Assembly (NCBI GenBank): GCA_938045585.1 | Contig: CALIAU010000006.1 | Coordinates: 62,001 to 126,000 of the forward strand | Origin: an uncultured Saprospiraceae bacterium | Lineage (GTDB): Bacteria > Bacteroidota > Bacteroidia > Chitinophagales > Saprospiraceae | Direction: 5' to 3' | Length of the DNA stretch: 64,000 nt | In this document: one piece after another, positions 37,472-48,049 of the stretch | Numbering within the stretch: position 1 is the first letter of the stretch | Layout of the letters: every line of letters starts with the position of its first letter | Program-made: the position numbers and the translations under genes | Notes under the pieces: generated by a model | What the model saw: the letters and a program-made list of their open reading frames with translations, nothing else | Databases searched by the model: none | Told to the model about the DNA's origin: nothing

Positions 37472-38973
37472 CCTTATCTAATTTGATTATCATGTTTGGT
37501 GCTATTGCTATAGTACTTACAGCAATTGTGGGATTTCTTTTTAAGAACCATAAAAGTTGGCCAATGACCTTCTTGCAGAACTTCTGTGGTGTTTGGTTTA
37601 TTTTCTCAGGATGGGTAAAGGCAATCGATCCATTAGGTACGGCATACAAGATGGAGCAATATTTTGCTGAATTTTATCACACATTTGAGCCTACTTGGTT
37701 TGGATTTATAGCACCACTTTTCCCTTGGCTGTCTGAGCATGCGATTTGGATCTCAGTTCCTATGATAATTTTTGAGATCATATTAGGAGCTATGCTTGTC
37801 CTTGGGCATACTTCTAAGTTTACAAGTTGGGCATTTTGGATCCTCTTGGCCTTTTTTACTGTTTTAACGGGTTTTACTTATTTGACAGGCTATGTACCAG
37901 GAGATGCTAACTTCTTCAGCTTTAGTGCTTGGGGGGAATATGATAAAAACAATATGAAGGTGACTGATTGCGGTTGTTTTGGAGATTTCTTGAAGTTGGA
38001 GCCCAAAACCTCCTTCTTTAAAGATTTGTTTTTAATGATTCCTGCCTTTTACTTTTTGTTTAGACATAAGTCCATGCATCAGCTCTTTACACCTAAGATC
38101 AGAAACATTGTATTGGGCATAGCTACAGTTGGGCTGCTCTTATACTGTTTTAAAAACTATGCTTGGGATTTACCACATACAGACTTTAGACCCTTTAAAA
38201 ATGGTGTTGATGTAAAGGCGCAGCGCATTGCAGAGGAAGACGCCATGGCGAATGTGCAGATACTTACCTGGGTTTTGAAGAATAAGTCTACTGGAGAAGT
38301 AGTGAAATTAGATAATGCAGTTTTTATGAAAAATCTAATGGACTATCCAAAAGCGGAATGGGAATATTTAGATCAGATAAAGACAGAACCAAGAATAGAG
38401 CCTTCAAAGATCAGTGAAATGGAGTTTACAGATATTGAAGGAGGTTATGATATTGCACCTGAACTTTTGGAAGAAGAAAATTACTCTTTTACCTTCATTT
38501 CTAGCGCTTTAGAAGCCGAGGTAGTTCCTGAAAAAATAACGTATCAGGATTCATCCTTTGTAGTGGATACCGTTATAGTATTTGATGAAAAGACTAAAGA
38601 GGAAAGCAGGCAAATTGTACGTTCTTTAGATAAGGTAGAGCAAAAAACAAAGACTCAGTTTAAATACAATTGGGATAAAGGCTTTTTTGATAATTATAGC
38701 ACCAAGGTGGCTAGTTTAGCCAAATCTGCTCAGCAGGATGGATTGAATAGTAGAATGGTAGTAGGTGCTTCAGATCCAGACGCTATTCAGTTATTTGCTA
38801 AAGAAGCTGGTTTAGAAGGTGTGCAGTTGTGCTCTGCGGATGATTTACTCTTAAAAACCATTGTCAGATCAAATCCGGGTGTTGTACTATGGAAAAACGG
38901 TAAAATTATCCAGAAGTGGCACATTAACAAGTTGCCGTCTTATCAAGAAATCAAGGCAGAATATATGCGATAA
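37468..38973 (+). CDS. DoxX-like/BT_3928-like membrane protein
   Basis: N-terminal TM bundle (FCGVWFIFSGWVKAIDPLGTAYKMEQYF), C-terminal thioredoxin-like segment; ATGA overlap with upstream gene. Confidence 0.85.
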   Translation: MTLSNLIIMFGAIAIVLTAIVGFLFKNHKSWPMTFLQNFCGVWFIFSGWVKAIDPLGTAYKMEQYFAEFYHTFEPTWFGFIAPLFPWLSEHAIWISVPMIIFEIILGAMLVLGHTSKFTSWAFWILLAFFTVLTGFTYLTGYVPGDANFFSFSAWGEYDKNNMKVTDCGCFGDFLKLEPKTSFFKDLFLMIPAFYFLFRHKSMHQLFTPKIRNIVLGIATVGLLLYCFKNYAWDLPHTDFRPFKNGVDVKAQRIAEEDAMANVQILTWVLKNKSTGEVVKLDNAVFMKNLMDYPKAEWEYLDQIKTEPRIEPSKISEMEFTDIEGGYDIAPELLEEENYSFTFISSALEAEVVPEKITYQDSSFVVDTVIVFDEKTKEESRQIVRSLDKVEQKTKTQFKYNWDKGFFDNYSTKVASLAKSAQQDGLNSRMVVGASDPDAIQLFAKEAGLEGVQLCSADDLLLKTIVRSNPGVVLWKNGKIIQKWHINKLPSYQEIKAEYMR

Positions 38974-39138
38974 ATAAATTCGGCTTGTTTTTTAGAAAAG
39001 CAGTTTTATAGCATTCACAATACGCTTGTTGTTTTTTTGAATTAGGTGAGAAAATTATCCTTAAAAAATAAGGCAATTGAACAGTTTTTATTTTCTTTGT
39101 CTCACCATTCATAATGATGGAGGATAAAAATCTATTTC

Positions 39139-40074
39139 ATGCTAAGTAGGCGAAGTATAAGAGTAAAAGTGATGCAAATCTTGTTTGCATTAGACAGAGA
39201 CAAAGATCTCAGCTTAGATGAGGCTAGTAAAAATTACTCCAAAAGTATATCTGACTGCTATAACCTACTGCTTTTTAACCTCTATGTTCTTATTCAATTA
39301 ACCAAGGTCTCTGTAGAAGACGATAAGCATAGAAAGGCTAAGCATTTAGTCACTGACGAAGACAGTAAGTTCTCCGCCAAATTGTATCAAAATGAAATTA
39401 TCCAAGGCTTAGTTAATAACCTATCACTAGAAAAAGACTTTTCTAAGCATGCATTCGCTAACAAAATGGATAGCGATTTTTATAAAAAGTTATACACAGA
39501 TTTTTCTAAAAATGAAAAATATCTACCGTATGTGTTGGGAGAGTCCACAACTGCATCGCATAGGGAGATTTTGTTGGAAATGTATAGATTCTGCAGACAG
39601 GATGAATATTTTAACGAAATCATGGATGATCATTTTCCTTCATGGACTGATGATAAGTCATTAATTATTGGAGCAGTCAAGAAGATTGTTAAAGCATATC
39701 CTGAAGCAAAGGATAATTTTTACAAGCAGTTCTTACCTGATTCTGAAACAGTCCAAGATTTTGGTGATGTCCTTTTGAAAAAGGTAGCACAGGAAGAGGA
39801 TTCCTTATTAGAAATCATTAAACCTGTTTTGAAGAATTGGGATCATGAGAGATTAGCAATAATAGATACCATCTTACTCAAAATGGCTATTATTGAAATG
39901 ACAAGCTTTGAAACAATACCGACCAAAGTAACTCTAAATGAGTATGTTGAAGTTGCTAAAAAGTACAGCACGGCAAAATCAAAGGACTTTGTAAACGGGA
40001 TTCTGGATACACTTCTCAAGGATTTAGAAGCAGATGGAAAGATTGCCAAATCAGGCAGAGGCTTAGAAGGCTAA
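39139..40074 (+). CDS. nusB: Transcription antitermination factor NusB (N-terminally extended)
   Basis: RRSIRVKVMQILFAL...; C-terminal AIIEMTSFETIPTKVTLNEYVEVAKKYSTAKSKDFVNGILDTL. Confidence 0.93.
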   Translation: MLSRRSIRVKVMQILFALDRDKDLSLDEASKNYSKSISDCYNLLLFNLYVLIQLTKVSVEDDKHRKAKHLVTDEDSKFSAKLYQNEIIQGLVNNLSLEKDFSKHAFANKMDSDFYKKLYTDFSKNEKYLPYVLGESTTASHREILLEMYRFCRQDEYFNEIMDDHFPSWTDDKSLIIGAVKKIVKAYPEAKDNFYKQFLPDSETVQDFGDVLLKKVAQEEDSLLEIIKPVLKNWDHERLAIIDTILLKMAIIEMTSFETIPTKVTLNEYVEVAKKYSTAKSKDFVNGILDTLLKDLEADGKIAKSGRGLEG

Positions 40075-40115
40075 ACAAATAACAATTATTTATAATCTAT
40101 TCTTTCTTATAGTTC

Positions 40116-40123
40116 TATATTTG
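40116..40123 (+). promoter_or_regulatory. Bacteroidota -7 promoter element TATATTTG upstream of guaA
   Basis: TATATTTG ending 7 nt before the guaA ATG (40131). Confidence 0.5.
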
Positions 40124-40130
40124 AGGGCTA

Positions 40131-41663
40131 ATGGAAAAAATAGTAATCTTAGATTTTGGATCACAGTATACTCAGTTAATCGCGAGGCGATTAAGAGAAT
40201 TGAGTGTCTACAGCGTAATTCAGCCTTATAACAAAGAAATAGCCTGGTCAGATGAGGTGAAAGGAGTTATTTTATCAGGAAGCCCTTTTTCCGTGAATGA
40301 CCCGAATGCACTTCAAATTGATCTCGAAAAGATAGTTGGAAAAGTGCCTTTACTAGGCATCTGTTATGGAGCACAGTATCTATCAAAATATTATGGAGGT
40401 GTTGTTGGAAAATCTGACAAAAGAGAATACGGCAAGGCCAATTTGCATGTACAAGATCAAGGAGAGCTCTTAGAAGGATTTCCAGAGAAATCTCAGGTGT
40501 GGATGTCGCATGGAGATACCATTAAGAGTCTGCCGGATCAGTTTGAAATTATTTGTACGACAGAAGATATTCCGGTAGCAGGCTTTAAGAGTAAAGAAAA
40601 TGCCTTCGATAAACCTGTCTATGCCTTCCAGTTTCACCCTGAAGTAGTACATAGTAAGTTTGGTTCTACCTTATTAGGAAACTTTCTCAAAGTTGCAGAA
40701 TGTAAGCGAGATTGGTCGCCAGATACCTTTGTGATTTCCACAATTAGTAATCTAAAAGCAACACTGGGAGAAGACTCTGTCTTGATGGGCCTAAGTGGTG
40801 GTGTTGACTCTACAGTTGCAGCAAGCATTTTACATGAAGCGATAGGAGACAGACTACATTGCTTGTTTTTGAACAATGGTTTATTGCGACAGGATGAATT
40901 TGATGAGGTCCTAGAGTCCTACAAAAAGATGAATCTGAATGTGATCGGTGTGGATGCAACGGATGAATTCCTTTCTGAGTTGGATGGTGTCTCTGATCCA
41001 GAGAAGAAGCGTAAAATTATAGGAAGAGTATTTATAGAGGTTTTCGAACGCGAAGCAAAGAAAATTCCTAATATCAAATGGTTGGGTCAGGGTACAATTT
41101 ATCCTGACGTGATAGAGTCTGTAAGTGTTCACGGCCCTTCTGTAACAATAAAATCACATCATAATGTGGGTGGTTTACCAGAAAAGCTCAATCTTAAGAT
41201 TGTGGAACCCTTACGGATGTTGTTTAAAGATGAGGTACGTAAAGCAGGTAAGGTTATAGAGGTTCCTGAGGATATACTGCAAAGACATCCATTTCCGGGG
41301 CCAGGTTTAGCTATTCGGATTTTAGGGGAATTATCCCGCGAAAAAATCAGTTTAGTACAGAAAGCGGATAAAATATACATTGATAACCTCAAAAGTTCGG
41401 GTTGGTATAATAAAGTTTGGCAGGCGGGAGCAATACTTTTACCTGTTAAATCCGTTGGAGTAATGGGAGATGAACGCACATATGAATTTACAGTGGCTTT
41501 GCGTTGTGTAAATTCTACAGATGGAATGACAGCAGAATGGAGTAACTTGCCTCATGAATTATTGGGCAAGATCTCTAATGAAATAATTAATCAAGTTAAA
41601 GGCATAAATAGAGTAGTCTATGATATTAGCACGAAACCTCCTGCAACTATTGAGTGGGAATAA
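40131..41663 (+). CDS. guaA: GMP synthase (glutamine-hydrolysing)
   Basis: [63 protein letters not shown]. Confidence 0.98.
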   Translation: MEKIVILDFGSQYTQLIARRLRELSVYSVIQPYNKEIAWSDEVKGVILSGSPFSVNDPNALQIDLEKIVGKVPLLGICYGAQYLSKYYGGVVGKSDKREYGKANLHVQDQGELLEGFPEKSQVWMSHGDTIKSLPDQFEIICTTEDIPVAGFKSKENAFDKPVYAFQFHPEVVHSKFGSTLLGNFLKVAECKRDWSPDTFVISTISNLKATLGEDSVLMGLSGGVDSTVAASILHEAIGDRLHCLFLNNGLLRQDEFDEVLESYKKMNLNVIGVDATDEFLSELDGVSDPEKKRKIIGRVFIEVFEREAKKIPNIKWLGQGTIYPDVIESVSVHGPSVTIKSHHNVGGLPEKLNLKIVEPLRMLFKDEVRKAGKVIEVPEDILQRHPFPGPGLAIRILGELSREKISLVQKADKIYIDNLKSSGWYNKVWQAGAILLPVKSVGVMGDERTYEFTVALRCVNSTDGMTAEWSNLPHELLGKISNEIINQVKGINRVVYDISTKPPATIEWE

Positions 41664-43035
41664 AATATACCTGATCCTTATTATGTTTTTTGCAGTCTCT
41701 TGCGGAGGAACGAAGGAGACGATGCGTAAGTCGCCAACGCGAACAGCGCAAACTAAGGCGAGCACTGCTAAACGAGCGGGAAGCAACAAGCCAGCAAAAC
41801 GCGTAGGTACAAAGGTAGATACAGTTCAATGGACTGAGAAAGATCCTATAGATGTGGCAAATGGAAATTCTAATGAAAGAAATCCTATTGACGAGTTGTC
41901 GCCTGTAAATAAAAAGAGGATGTATAATCTTTCTGCCTTTATTCCTTTTGATACCAGAACTATGGAGGGAGCAATGATTGCAGATAAATCACATCCATCA
42001 AGTGCTTACATTCATTATTATGCTGGGTTACAAATGGGACTAGCTCAATTAGAGCAAGAAGGGGTGAATATGCATATTAAAATCAAAGACTCTGAAAATG
42101 GATCCTTCACTGATAAGTTGGATATGAGTCTAAGATCAGATGATGCCGTGATTATGGCTACGACTGATCTTAAACAGATAAAAGCAGCTGCCAAGAGTGC
42201 CAAGTCAAAGGAAGTGAGTGTAATAAGCCCTTTAAAAGCAACTGTTAGTATCAGTGATAATCCGTATTACTTACAGCTTGTACCCAATGCAAATGATCAT
42301 TACTATAAGATGGTGGAACACGCTACACAGCGCTATGATTCTAAACAAATTATAATAGTAGGACGAAACGGAAATGAAACTGACCAAAAGCGTATTAAAA
42401 ATTACCAGAAGTATAACAGAACTATAAATGGTGCTTCTGCGCAAAGTTTGCATGAATATTATGTAGAAGAAGACTCTTTGTTAAATGGAGTTTTTGCCTT
42501 CAATAATATATTTCTGCAAGACAAAGAATCTGTGTTTTTATTTCCAAATAGGACAAGTAAGGATGAAAGCTATCTGCGTAGTTGTTTGAGAAGATTGAAT
42601 GTAGAGAAGGGTTTTAATAAGGTAATAGCCTACGTGATGCCGATGGCACTGAACTCAGACATTATTTCATTTGACTATTACTACAATCTAAATATGCGCG
42701 TTGTTAAATCGAGTTATGTAGATCCTACAGACTATAAGGTGCAACAGTTTAAACGTGATTTCTATTCAAAATATAATACGCTTCCTATGGACGAGGCCTT
42801 AGAAGCCTATGATATGATACGCTTTGTTGGTCGAGCCTTGGATAAACATGGTACCAATTTCCAATTTGTAACGCCAGGCAGCGAGGGAGACTATCTACAA
42901 GGAAATTACGATATAAGACAAAAGATACCCGTAAGTTATAAGGGAGGCAAAGAGTATCCACCCATCCAATACTTTGTAAATAGGCATCTGGATGTCCTAG
43001 AATTTGATGGTGCTAAGTTTACTAGCTCTAACTAA
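41650..43035 (+). CDS. Lipoprotein with type 1 periplasmic-binding fold
   Basis: Lipobox ([20 protein letters not shown] from TTG 41650); receptor-like layout ...[23 protein letters not shown]... Confidence 0.72.
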   Translation: MSGNKIYLILIMFFAVSCGGTKETMRKSPTRTAQTKASTAKRAGSNKPAKRVGTKVDTVQWTEKDPIDVANGNSNERNPIDELSPVNKKRMYNLSAFIPFDTRTMEGAMIADKSHPSSAYIHYYAGLQMGLAQLEQEGVNMHIKIKDSENGSFTDKLDMSLRSDDAVIMATTDLKQIKAAAKSAKSKEVSVISPLKATVSISDNPYYLQLVPNANDHYYKMVEHATQRYDSKQIIIVGRNGNETDQKRIKNYQKYNRTINGASAQSLHEYYVEEDSLLNGVFAFNNIFLQDKESVFLFPNRTSKDESYLRSCLRRLNVEKGFNKVIAYVMPMALNSDIISFDYYYNLNMRVVKSSYVDPTDYKVQQFKRDFYSKYNTLPMDEALEAYDMIRFVGRALDKHGTNFQFVTPGSEGDYLQGNYDIRQKIPVSYKGGKEYPPIQYFVNRHLDVLEFDGAKFTSSN

Positions 43036-43041
43036 TTTCTT

Positions 43042-43671
43042 TTGGAGTTAACGGACGAACGCAGAGAGAAGTTTGAACGTGTTGCATCTAAGCGACAAAG
43101 TAATTTTGCGGTTGTTTTAGAGAACATTCATGATGTCCATAACATTGGTGCTATACTTAGATCTTGTGAGGCAGTGGGGGTGTTTAATATCTATATAATC
43201 AATACGGACCCCAGACTGCAGAACGAATCAAAGTATAAGGAGTTGAGTACATCCAAAGGAGCCTTAAAGTGGATGAATATTCGTTTCTTCTACGATTTGG
43301 ATGAAGGGATGAAAGAGATTGCAAAAGAATACGACACGATACTAACTACACATCTTGCTAAAGATTCAGTCTCTATTTATCAAACAGATTTGACAGGGTC
43401 TGTTGCTTTTGTGTTGGGAAATGAGCATGAGGGCATTACAGAAGGAATGTTAGCTTATGCTGATGGGAATGTTCTTATTCCGCAGATGGGCTTAGTGCAA
43501 AGTCTAAATGTATCCGTTGCCGCAGCAGTTAGTCTGTTTGAAATGATGCGCCAGCGCATGGCTAAGGGGCTCTATCCAGAAGCGTACGATCCTGAGAACA
43601 GCATACATAAGAATATGTATGAAAGCATGTTTAAGATACACTTTGATACCAAGTATTCTAGTCAAGAATAA
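43042..43671 (+). CDS. SpoU/TrmH family RNA methyltransferase
   Basis: VLENIHDVHNIGAILRSCEAVGV, VLGNEHEGIT, LIPQMGLVQSLNVSVAAAVSLFEMMRQR; TTG start. Confidence 0.95.
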   Translation: MELTDERREKFERVASKRQSNFAVVLENIHDVHNIGAILRSCEAVGVFNIYIINTDPRLQNESKYKELSTSKGALKWMNIRFFYDLDEGMKEIAKEYDTILTTHLAKDSVSIYQTDLTGSVAFVLGNEHEGITEGMLAYADGNVLIPQMGLVQSLNVSVAAAVSLFEMMRQRMAKGLYPEAYDPENSIHKNMYESMFKIHFDTKYSSQE

Positions 43672-44617
43672 GTTTCCTTGTTATTCGCTTTCCTGATTTG
43701 GTTTTAAATTGCAGATAGTATAATCCCACTTGGTAATCATAACATGCTATATGATTATTTTCTATTGTGAAGGGAATTTGTTTCCCATTCATATCAAAAA
43801 CAAATTCTAGTGTTAGATTCTCAATGTCGCTGTCTATCTGAATGAGTCCACGTGAAGGATTTGGATAAACTTCTATCCTTTCATCGATGTTTGTATTCGA
43901 ATTACTACTGGTGATACAGGCGTTTTCTACTAAATAATCAAAGCCGTCCTTAAGTATGCTGTTGCGATTAGGGAAGTCAATTGTGTGTCCCACTCCAAAT
44001 AAGAGATTTGATTCCACACAGGCATTGTTGTCAATCAACGCATTTGAGATTATAGTATGTCTCGTATTTAATTGATCATTCGTGCCATGGACTAAATAGA
44101 AGTTTTCATTGGGTGCATTATCAAGTACGCTTCCCACTTCACTGGTTCCATTTACAGCTGCTCCGGCTATAAGATAGCCTTTGAATTTTCCAGGTCTATG
44201 CAAGCCATAGGTATAGGCTGTACGTCCGCCCCAAGAAAAACCAGCTAGGTACATCTGCTCTTGATCTAAATTGTAATCAGATTGCAGGGTGTCTATTAAA
44301 AAGCTGGTGAAAGCTGTGTCGATCGCATCATCCACCTTTCCATCAGCACCCCCGTCCGGGCAAATTAGAATTGCATCTACGGATTCCGCAAATACAATAA
44401 GTGTATCACACCATGCTTGTGCATCCCATCTATTTACGTTGAAAGGGTGGAAGGCAATAATAGTAGTGTGCGCTACATCTTCATTATAGTTGCTTGGGAT
44501 ATAGGCAGAATAGAGTTTATTAGGATCATTTTGAAAAGAAAATGAGCCATTTATACTTTCTTGGGCAGATAGTATTCCAACACTAAGGAGGAATATGATT
44601 AAAAAATTAGCTTTCAT
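43658..44617 (-). CDS. Secreted alpha/beta hydrolase (esterase/PHB depolymerase-like) with T9SS type A sorting domain
   Basis: LAGFSWGGRTAYTYGLHRPG (G-x-S-x-G), C-terminal VYPNPSRGLIQIDSDIENL...KLILD; start at Met 44617. Confidence 0.87.
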   Translation of the reverse strand: MKANFLIIFLLSVGILSAQESINGSFSFQNDPNKLYSAYIPSNYNEDVAHTTIIAFHPFNVNRWDAQAWCDTLIVFAESVDAILICPDGGADGKVDDAIDTAFTSFLIDTLQSDYNLDQEQMYLAGFSWGGRTAYTYGLHRPGKFKGYLIAGAAVNGTSEVGSVLDNAPNENFYLVHGTNDQLNTRHTIISNALIDNNACVESNLLFGVGHTIDFPNRNSILKDGFDYLVENACITSSNSNTNIDERIEVYPNPSRGLIQIDSDIENLTLEFVFDMNGKQIPFTIENNHIACYDYQVGLYYLQFKTKSGKRITRKLILD

Positions 44618-44673
44618 AGCAACGAATATATACATTCGTATTTTAGATAATTGTCTTTGTTAATTCATTTTTA

Positions 44674-45042
44674 ATGGATATTGAATCATTTCGATTGTAT
44701 TGTTTGTCAAAATTAGGCGCAGAGGAATGTTTTCCTTTTGATGAGTCAACCCTAGTGTTTAAGGTAATGGGAAAGATGTTTGCCCTGTGTGCGTTAGAAC
44801 GTCTTCCAGCACAAGCAAATCTTAAAGCAGACCCAGACTACTCCGTAGAACTTAGAGAATCCTATCCAGACCTAATTATTCCAGGTTTTCATATGAATAA
44901 GCTGCATTGGAATACGGTTCTTATAGAAGAGGGATTGGACGATAGTTTGATTAAAGAATTAGTAGATCAGTCCTACGCACTTGTTGTTTCAAAGTTGACT
45001 AAAAAGAATAAAGCGGCCTTAGCCGAACTCGGGAATGGATAA
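44674..45042 (+). CDS. MmcQ/YjbR family DNA-binding protein
   Basis: LGAEECFPFDESTLVFKVMGKMFAL, ...PGFHMNKLHWNTVLIE. Confidence 0.93.
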   Translation: MDIESFRLYCLSKLGAEECFPFDESTLVFKVMGKMFALCALERLPAQANLKADPDYSVELRESYPDLIIPGFHMNKLHWNTVLIEEGLDDSLIKELVDQSYALVVSKLTKKNKAALAELGNG

Positions 45043-46111
45043 ATTGGATTTTATCATAGTGGGGCAGGGCTTAGCAGGTAGCTGTCTGGGCCATCTCTTG
45101 TTAGCACGTGGCAAGCGGTTCAAGATAATTGATAACGCACATAAAAATGCATCTACAAAGATTGCAGCAGGTATGATCAATCCTGTTACAGGAAGAAAAT
45201 TTGTAAAGTCCTGGTTGATTGATACTTTGATTCCCTTTGCTAAAGATTTTTATGCAGAATTAGAAAGTACTTTGGGAGTTTCCTTGATGTATCCTGTGGA
45301 TATCAAAAGGAATATACCCAGTGTTCAAGCAGTGAATGATTGGATGGCACGATGTCAAGACGATAGCTATACTAGTTATGTCAAACCCGTTCTTCCAGAA
45401 AAGATAATTTCTAATCATATCTATTCAGAATTTGGTTTTGCTACGATCAAAAATGCGCTGCGCATTAATTTAGCCTTATTCTTAGAGAAGAGCAAGGCTT
45501 TGTTTTTAGAAAAAGAGGTTTTAGTCGAAGGAGTTTTTAATTATAAAGAATTAGTACTTGGAGAAGAACTTGCCTATGCTAATCTAAATGCAGATAATGT
45601 CATTTTTGCAGAAGGCTTCAAGGCAATAGAGAATCCATTCTTGGAGATGCTGCCATTTAGGCCTGTAAAAGGTGAGGTAGTTATATTAAGAATACCGCAT
45701 CTAAACTTAGATTATGTCTTGCGTCATAATCGCTTTTTGGTACCCTTAGGAAATGACTTGTATTGGACGGGAGGCGGTTATGATAAAGTAGATTTAACAG
45801 AAGACCCTACGGATGAATTTATGCAAAAGCTAAAAGAAGATTTAGCAGGTTTCCTAGACTGTCCGTATGAGATTGTATCGCATCAAGCGGCAGTACGCCC
45901 AGCAATAAAGGATAGGAAGCCTGTCTTGGGAGCGCAGCAGGACAATAAGAATATATTCATTTGTAATGGGATGGGAACCAAGGGCGCTTCTCTTGCGCCT
46001 TATTTTACGCAGCATTTGTTAGAGCATATTATAGATGCTAAAGGCCTGATGCCAGAGGTGGATGTTCAACGTTTTTATTCTCTGCGTGAGCAACACGGAA
46101 GGGAGCAATGA
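45035..46111 (+). CDS. FAD-dependent oxidoreductase (DAO family)
   Basis: DFIIVGQGLAGSCLGHLLLARGKRFKIID; GTKGASLAPYFTQHLLEHI; C-terminal codons lie in the structured element at 46084-46199. Confidence 0.9.
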   Translation: MDKLDFIIVGQGLAGSCLGHLLLARGKRFKIIDNAHKNASTKIAAGMINPVTGRKFVKSWLIDTLIPFAKDFYAELESTLGVSLMYPVDIKRNIPSVQAVNDWMARCQDDSYTSYVKPVLPEKIISNHIYSEFGFATIKNALRINLALFLEKSKALFLEKEVLVEGVFNYKELVLGEELAYANLNADNVIFAEGFKAIENPFLEMLPFRPVKGEVVILRIPHLNLDYVLRHNRFLVPLGNDLYWTGGGYDKVDLTEDPTDEFMQKLKEDLAGFLDCPYEIVSHQAAVRPAIKDRKPVLGAQQDNKNIFICNGMGTKGASLAPYFTQHLLEHIIDAKGLMPEVDVQRFYSLREQHGREQ

Positions 46112-46199
46112 AATTGCTCGTCTGCAAGACCGAATGAATAATGAGCCTGTAGTACTGCGGCCTTTTTCTGGAGCGGAGCGAAAGAAAGAGGACACGCCC
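46084..46199 (+). repeat. Structured GCGTGAG...GGACACGCCC intergenic element, copy B
   Basis: Shares termini and internal blocks with 53584-53687; contains hairpin GAGCAAT-GAA-ATTGCTC (46103-46119). Confidence 0.75.
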
Positions 46200-46285
46200 A
46201 AGTACAGTAGATAGGGCTTAGTCTATGAAAATTGTTAAAAATATCCTGAAAACAAGTGTGTCTGTCGAAGGCAGTATATAATCCG

Positions 46286-46309
46286 AACTAAAAAGTACTA
46301 TTTTTAGTT
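46286..46309. promoter_or_regulatory. Inverted repeat AACTAAAAA-GTACTA-TTTTTAGTT upstream of DUF697 gene
   Basis: Perfect 9 bp arms, 22 nt upstream of the ATG at 46332. Confidence 0.4.
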
Positions 46310-46331
46310 ATTCTAATACAACACGAAAACG

Positions 46332-46961
46332 ATGACAGAGAATAAGGAAAATAATAATCCGATTGCAAATTCAATTATCAAGAATCATATGATCTGGTCT
46401 ATGGGGGCAGGTCTCATTCCGGTGCCGATAGCAGATTTCTTTGCGGTAAGTGCGATCCAACTGGATATGATAAGACAGCTTTGTAAGGTGTATGATATTG
46501 ATTTTAAGGAAACGGAGGGGAAGGCGATTATCACTTCCTTGACAAGTTCAGGACTTGCGCGATTGGGTGCACGTGCAATCAAGTTTATTCCGGGAGTAGG
46601 TTCAGTTTTAGGTGGTATGACGCTGGCAATTTTATCAGGAGGGTCTACCTATGCACTCGGTGAGGTGTTCAAGAAACATTTTGAAACAGGAGGTACTTTT
46701 TTAGATTTTGATCCTTCCCGTCTTAAAAAATATTACGATGAGCAGTTTGAGAAGGGGAAAGAAATGGCAAAGAAAATTAAGGACGAGGAGGAAGAAATAC
46801 AGCAGCAGGTACAGGATATAAAGACCACTAAGGTTGTAGAAAAATCTATGAGCAAGGATATTGTGCAAAAGATGAAAGACCTTGCTGAATTAAAGAAGGA
46901 TGGTCTGATAACTGAGGAGGAATTCCAGACAATGAAAGATCGTTTGCTTAGCTCCAACTAA
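46332..46961 (+). CDS. DUF697 (YcjF-like) protein with C-terminal SHOCT-like domain
   Basis: WSMGAGLIPVPIADFFAVSAIQLDMIRQLCKVYDIDF; C-terminal LAELKKDGLITEEEFQTMKDRLL. Confidence 0.87.
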   Translation: MTENKENNNPIANSIIKNHMIWSMGAGLIPVPIADFFAVSAIQLDMIRQLCKVYDIDFKETEGKAIITSLTSSGLARLGARAIKFIPGVGSVLGGMTLAILSGGSTYALGEVFKKHFETGGTFLDFDPSRLKKYYDEQFEKGKEMAKKIKDEEEEIQQQVQDIKTTKVVEKSMSKDIVQKMKDLAELKKDGLITEEEFQTMKDRLLSSN

Positions 46962-47949
46962 CGCGAGCGGCCGGTGTCACATCCTGTGTGCTAAAATCTT
47001 TCTTTAGGAACTTAAAATATCCTGCCACGCCTACCATGGCTGCATTATCTGTGCAATAGGCAAAACGAGGAATAAAGGATTTCCAATTATTATCTGTCGC
47101 TAGTTCTTCAAACCGTATGCGTAATTCTGAATTGGCAGACACACCTCCGGCGATTGCCAGGTTAGTAATCTTGTGGTCCTTGGCTGCTCGTTCTAGGGTA
47201 GCAAGTAGGATATCGACTATTTTCTTTTGAACCGAGGCACAGATATCATTTATATTGTTCTTGACAAAATCTGGATCTTTTTTTAGTTCTGCTTTTATAA
47301 AATACATAATGGCGGTTTTGAGGCCACTGAAGCTAAAATTATAGCCATCGACTTTGGGTGTAGTAAAGTCAAATCTAGCCTTGCCTTCCTTTGCGAGTTT
47401 GTCAATAATTGGTCCGGCCGGATAATCGAGTCCAAGCATTTTGCCCGTCTTGTCAAAGGCTTCCCCAGCGGCATCATCAATCGTAGTTCCTAATAACTCA
47501 AAATCGAAAATATCCTTCACCTTTATAATCTGTGTATGGCCTCCAGAGACAGTGAGGCAGAGAAAGGGAAGAGAAGGTTTAGGATCTTCAGCAAAGTGGG
47601 CTAAAACATGCGCCCGCATATGATCTACCTCAATAAGAGGGATATTTTGGCTCAAAGCGAGGCCTTTTGCGAAACAGAGCCCAACAATAAGACTTCCTAG
47701 TAGGCCTGGCCCCCGTGTAAAAGCGACTGCATTTAGCTCAGAATAGTCGATATTAGCTTCTTTTAGAGCAGTTTCTACAGTAGGAACAATATTGCTCAGA
47801 TGCTGTCTAGAAGCTAATTCTGGGACGACACCACCATAGGATTTATGGACCTTCTGGCCGCATACGATATTGCTGAGAACCTCGCCATCCTTGATAATTG
47901 AGGCAGAAGTGTCATCACAAGACGATTCTATAGCTAAGATTATACTCAT
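46948..47949 (-). CDS. tsaD: tRNA N6-adenosine threonylcarbamoyltransferase
   Basis: ILAIESSCDDTSASII, EVDHMRAHVLAHF, LAIAGGVSANSELR. Confidence 0.98.
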   Translation of the reverse strand: MSIILAIESSCDDTSASIIKDGEVLSNIVCGQKVHKSYGGVVPELASRQHLSNIVPTVETALKEANIDYSELNAVAFTRGPGLLGSLIVGLCFAKGLALSQNIPLIEVDHMRAHVLAHFAEDPKPSLPFLCLTVSGGHTQIIKVKDIFDFELLGTTIDDAAGEAFDKTGKMLGLDYPAGPIIDKLAKEGKARFDFTTPKVDGYNFSFSGLKTAIMYFIKAELKKDPDFVKNNINDICASVQKKIVDILLATLERAAKDHKITNLAIAGGVSANSELRIRFEELATDNNWKSFIPRFAYCTDNAAMVGVAGYFKFLKKDFSTQDVTPAARVSWS

Positions 47950-48049
47950 AATAGCTTTGATGATACAATATTTATCTAAAAAATAGTATTATTGTGAACA
48001 CCACAATTGGTGAATTTTGAATCTAACTTACTAAAAGCTTTGTATCAGG

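Noticed and set aside
38974-39138. 165 bp intergenic gap before nusB considered for tRNA or ncRNA
   Set aside because: No cloverleaf or T-loop-like sequence and no strong hairpin seen by eye.
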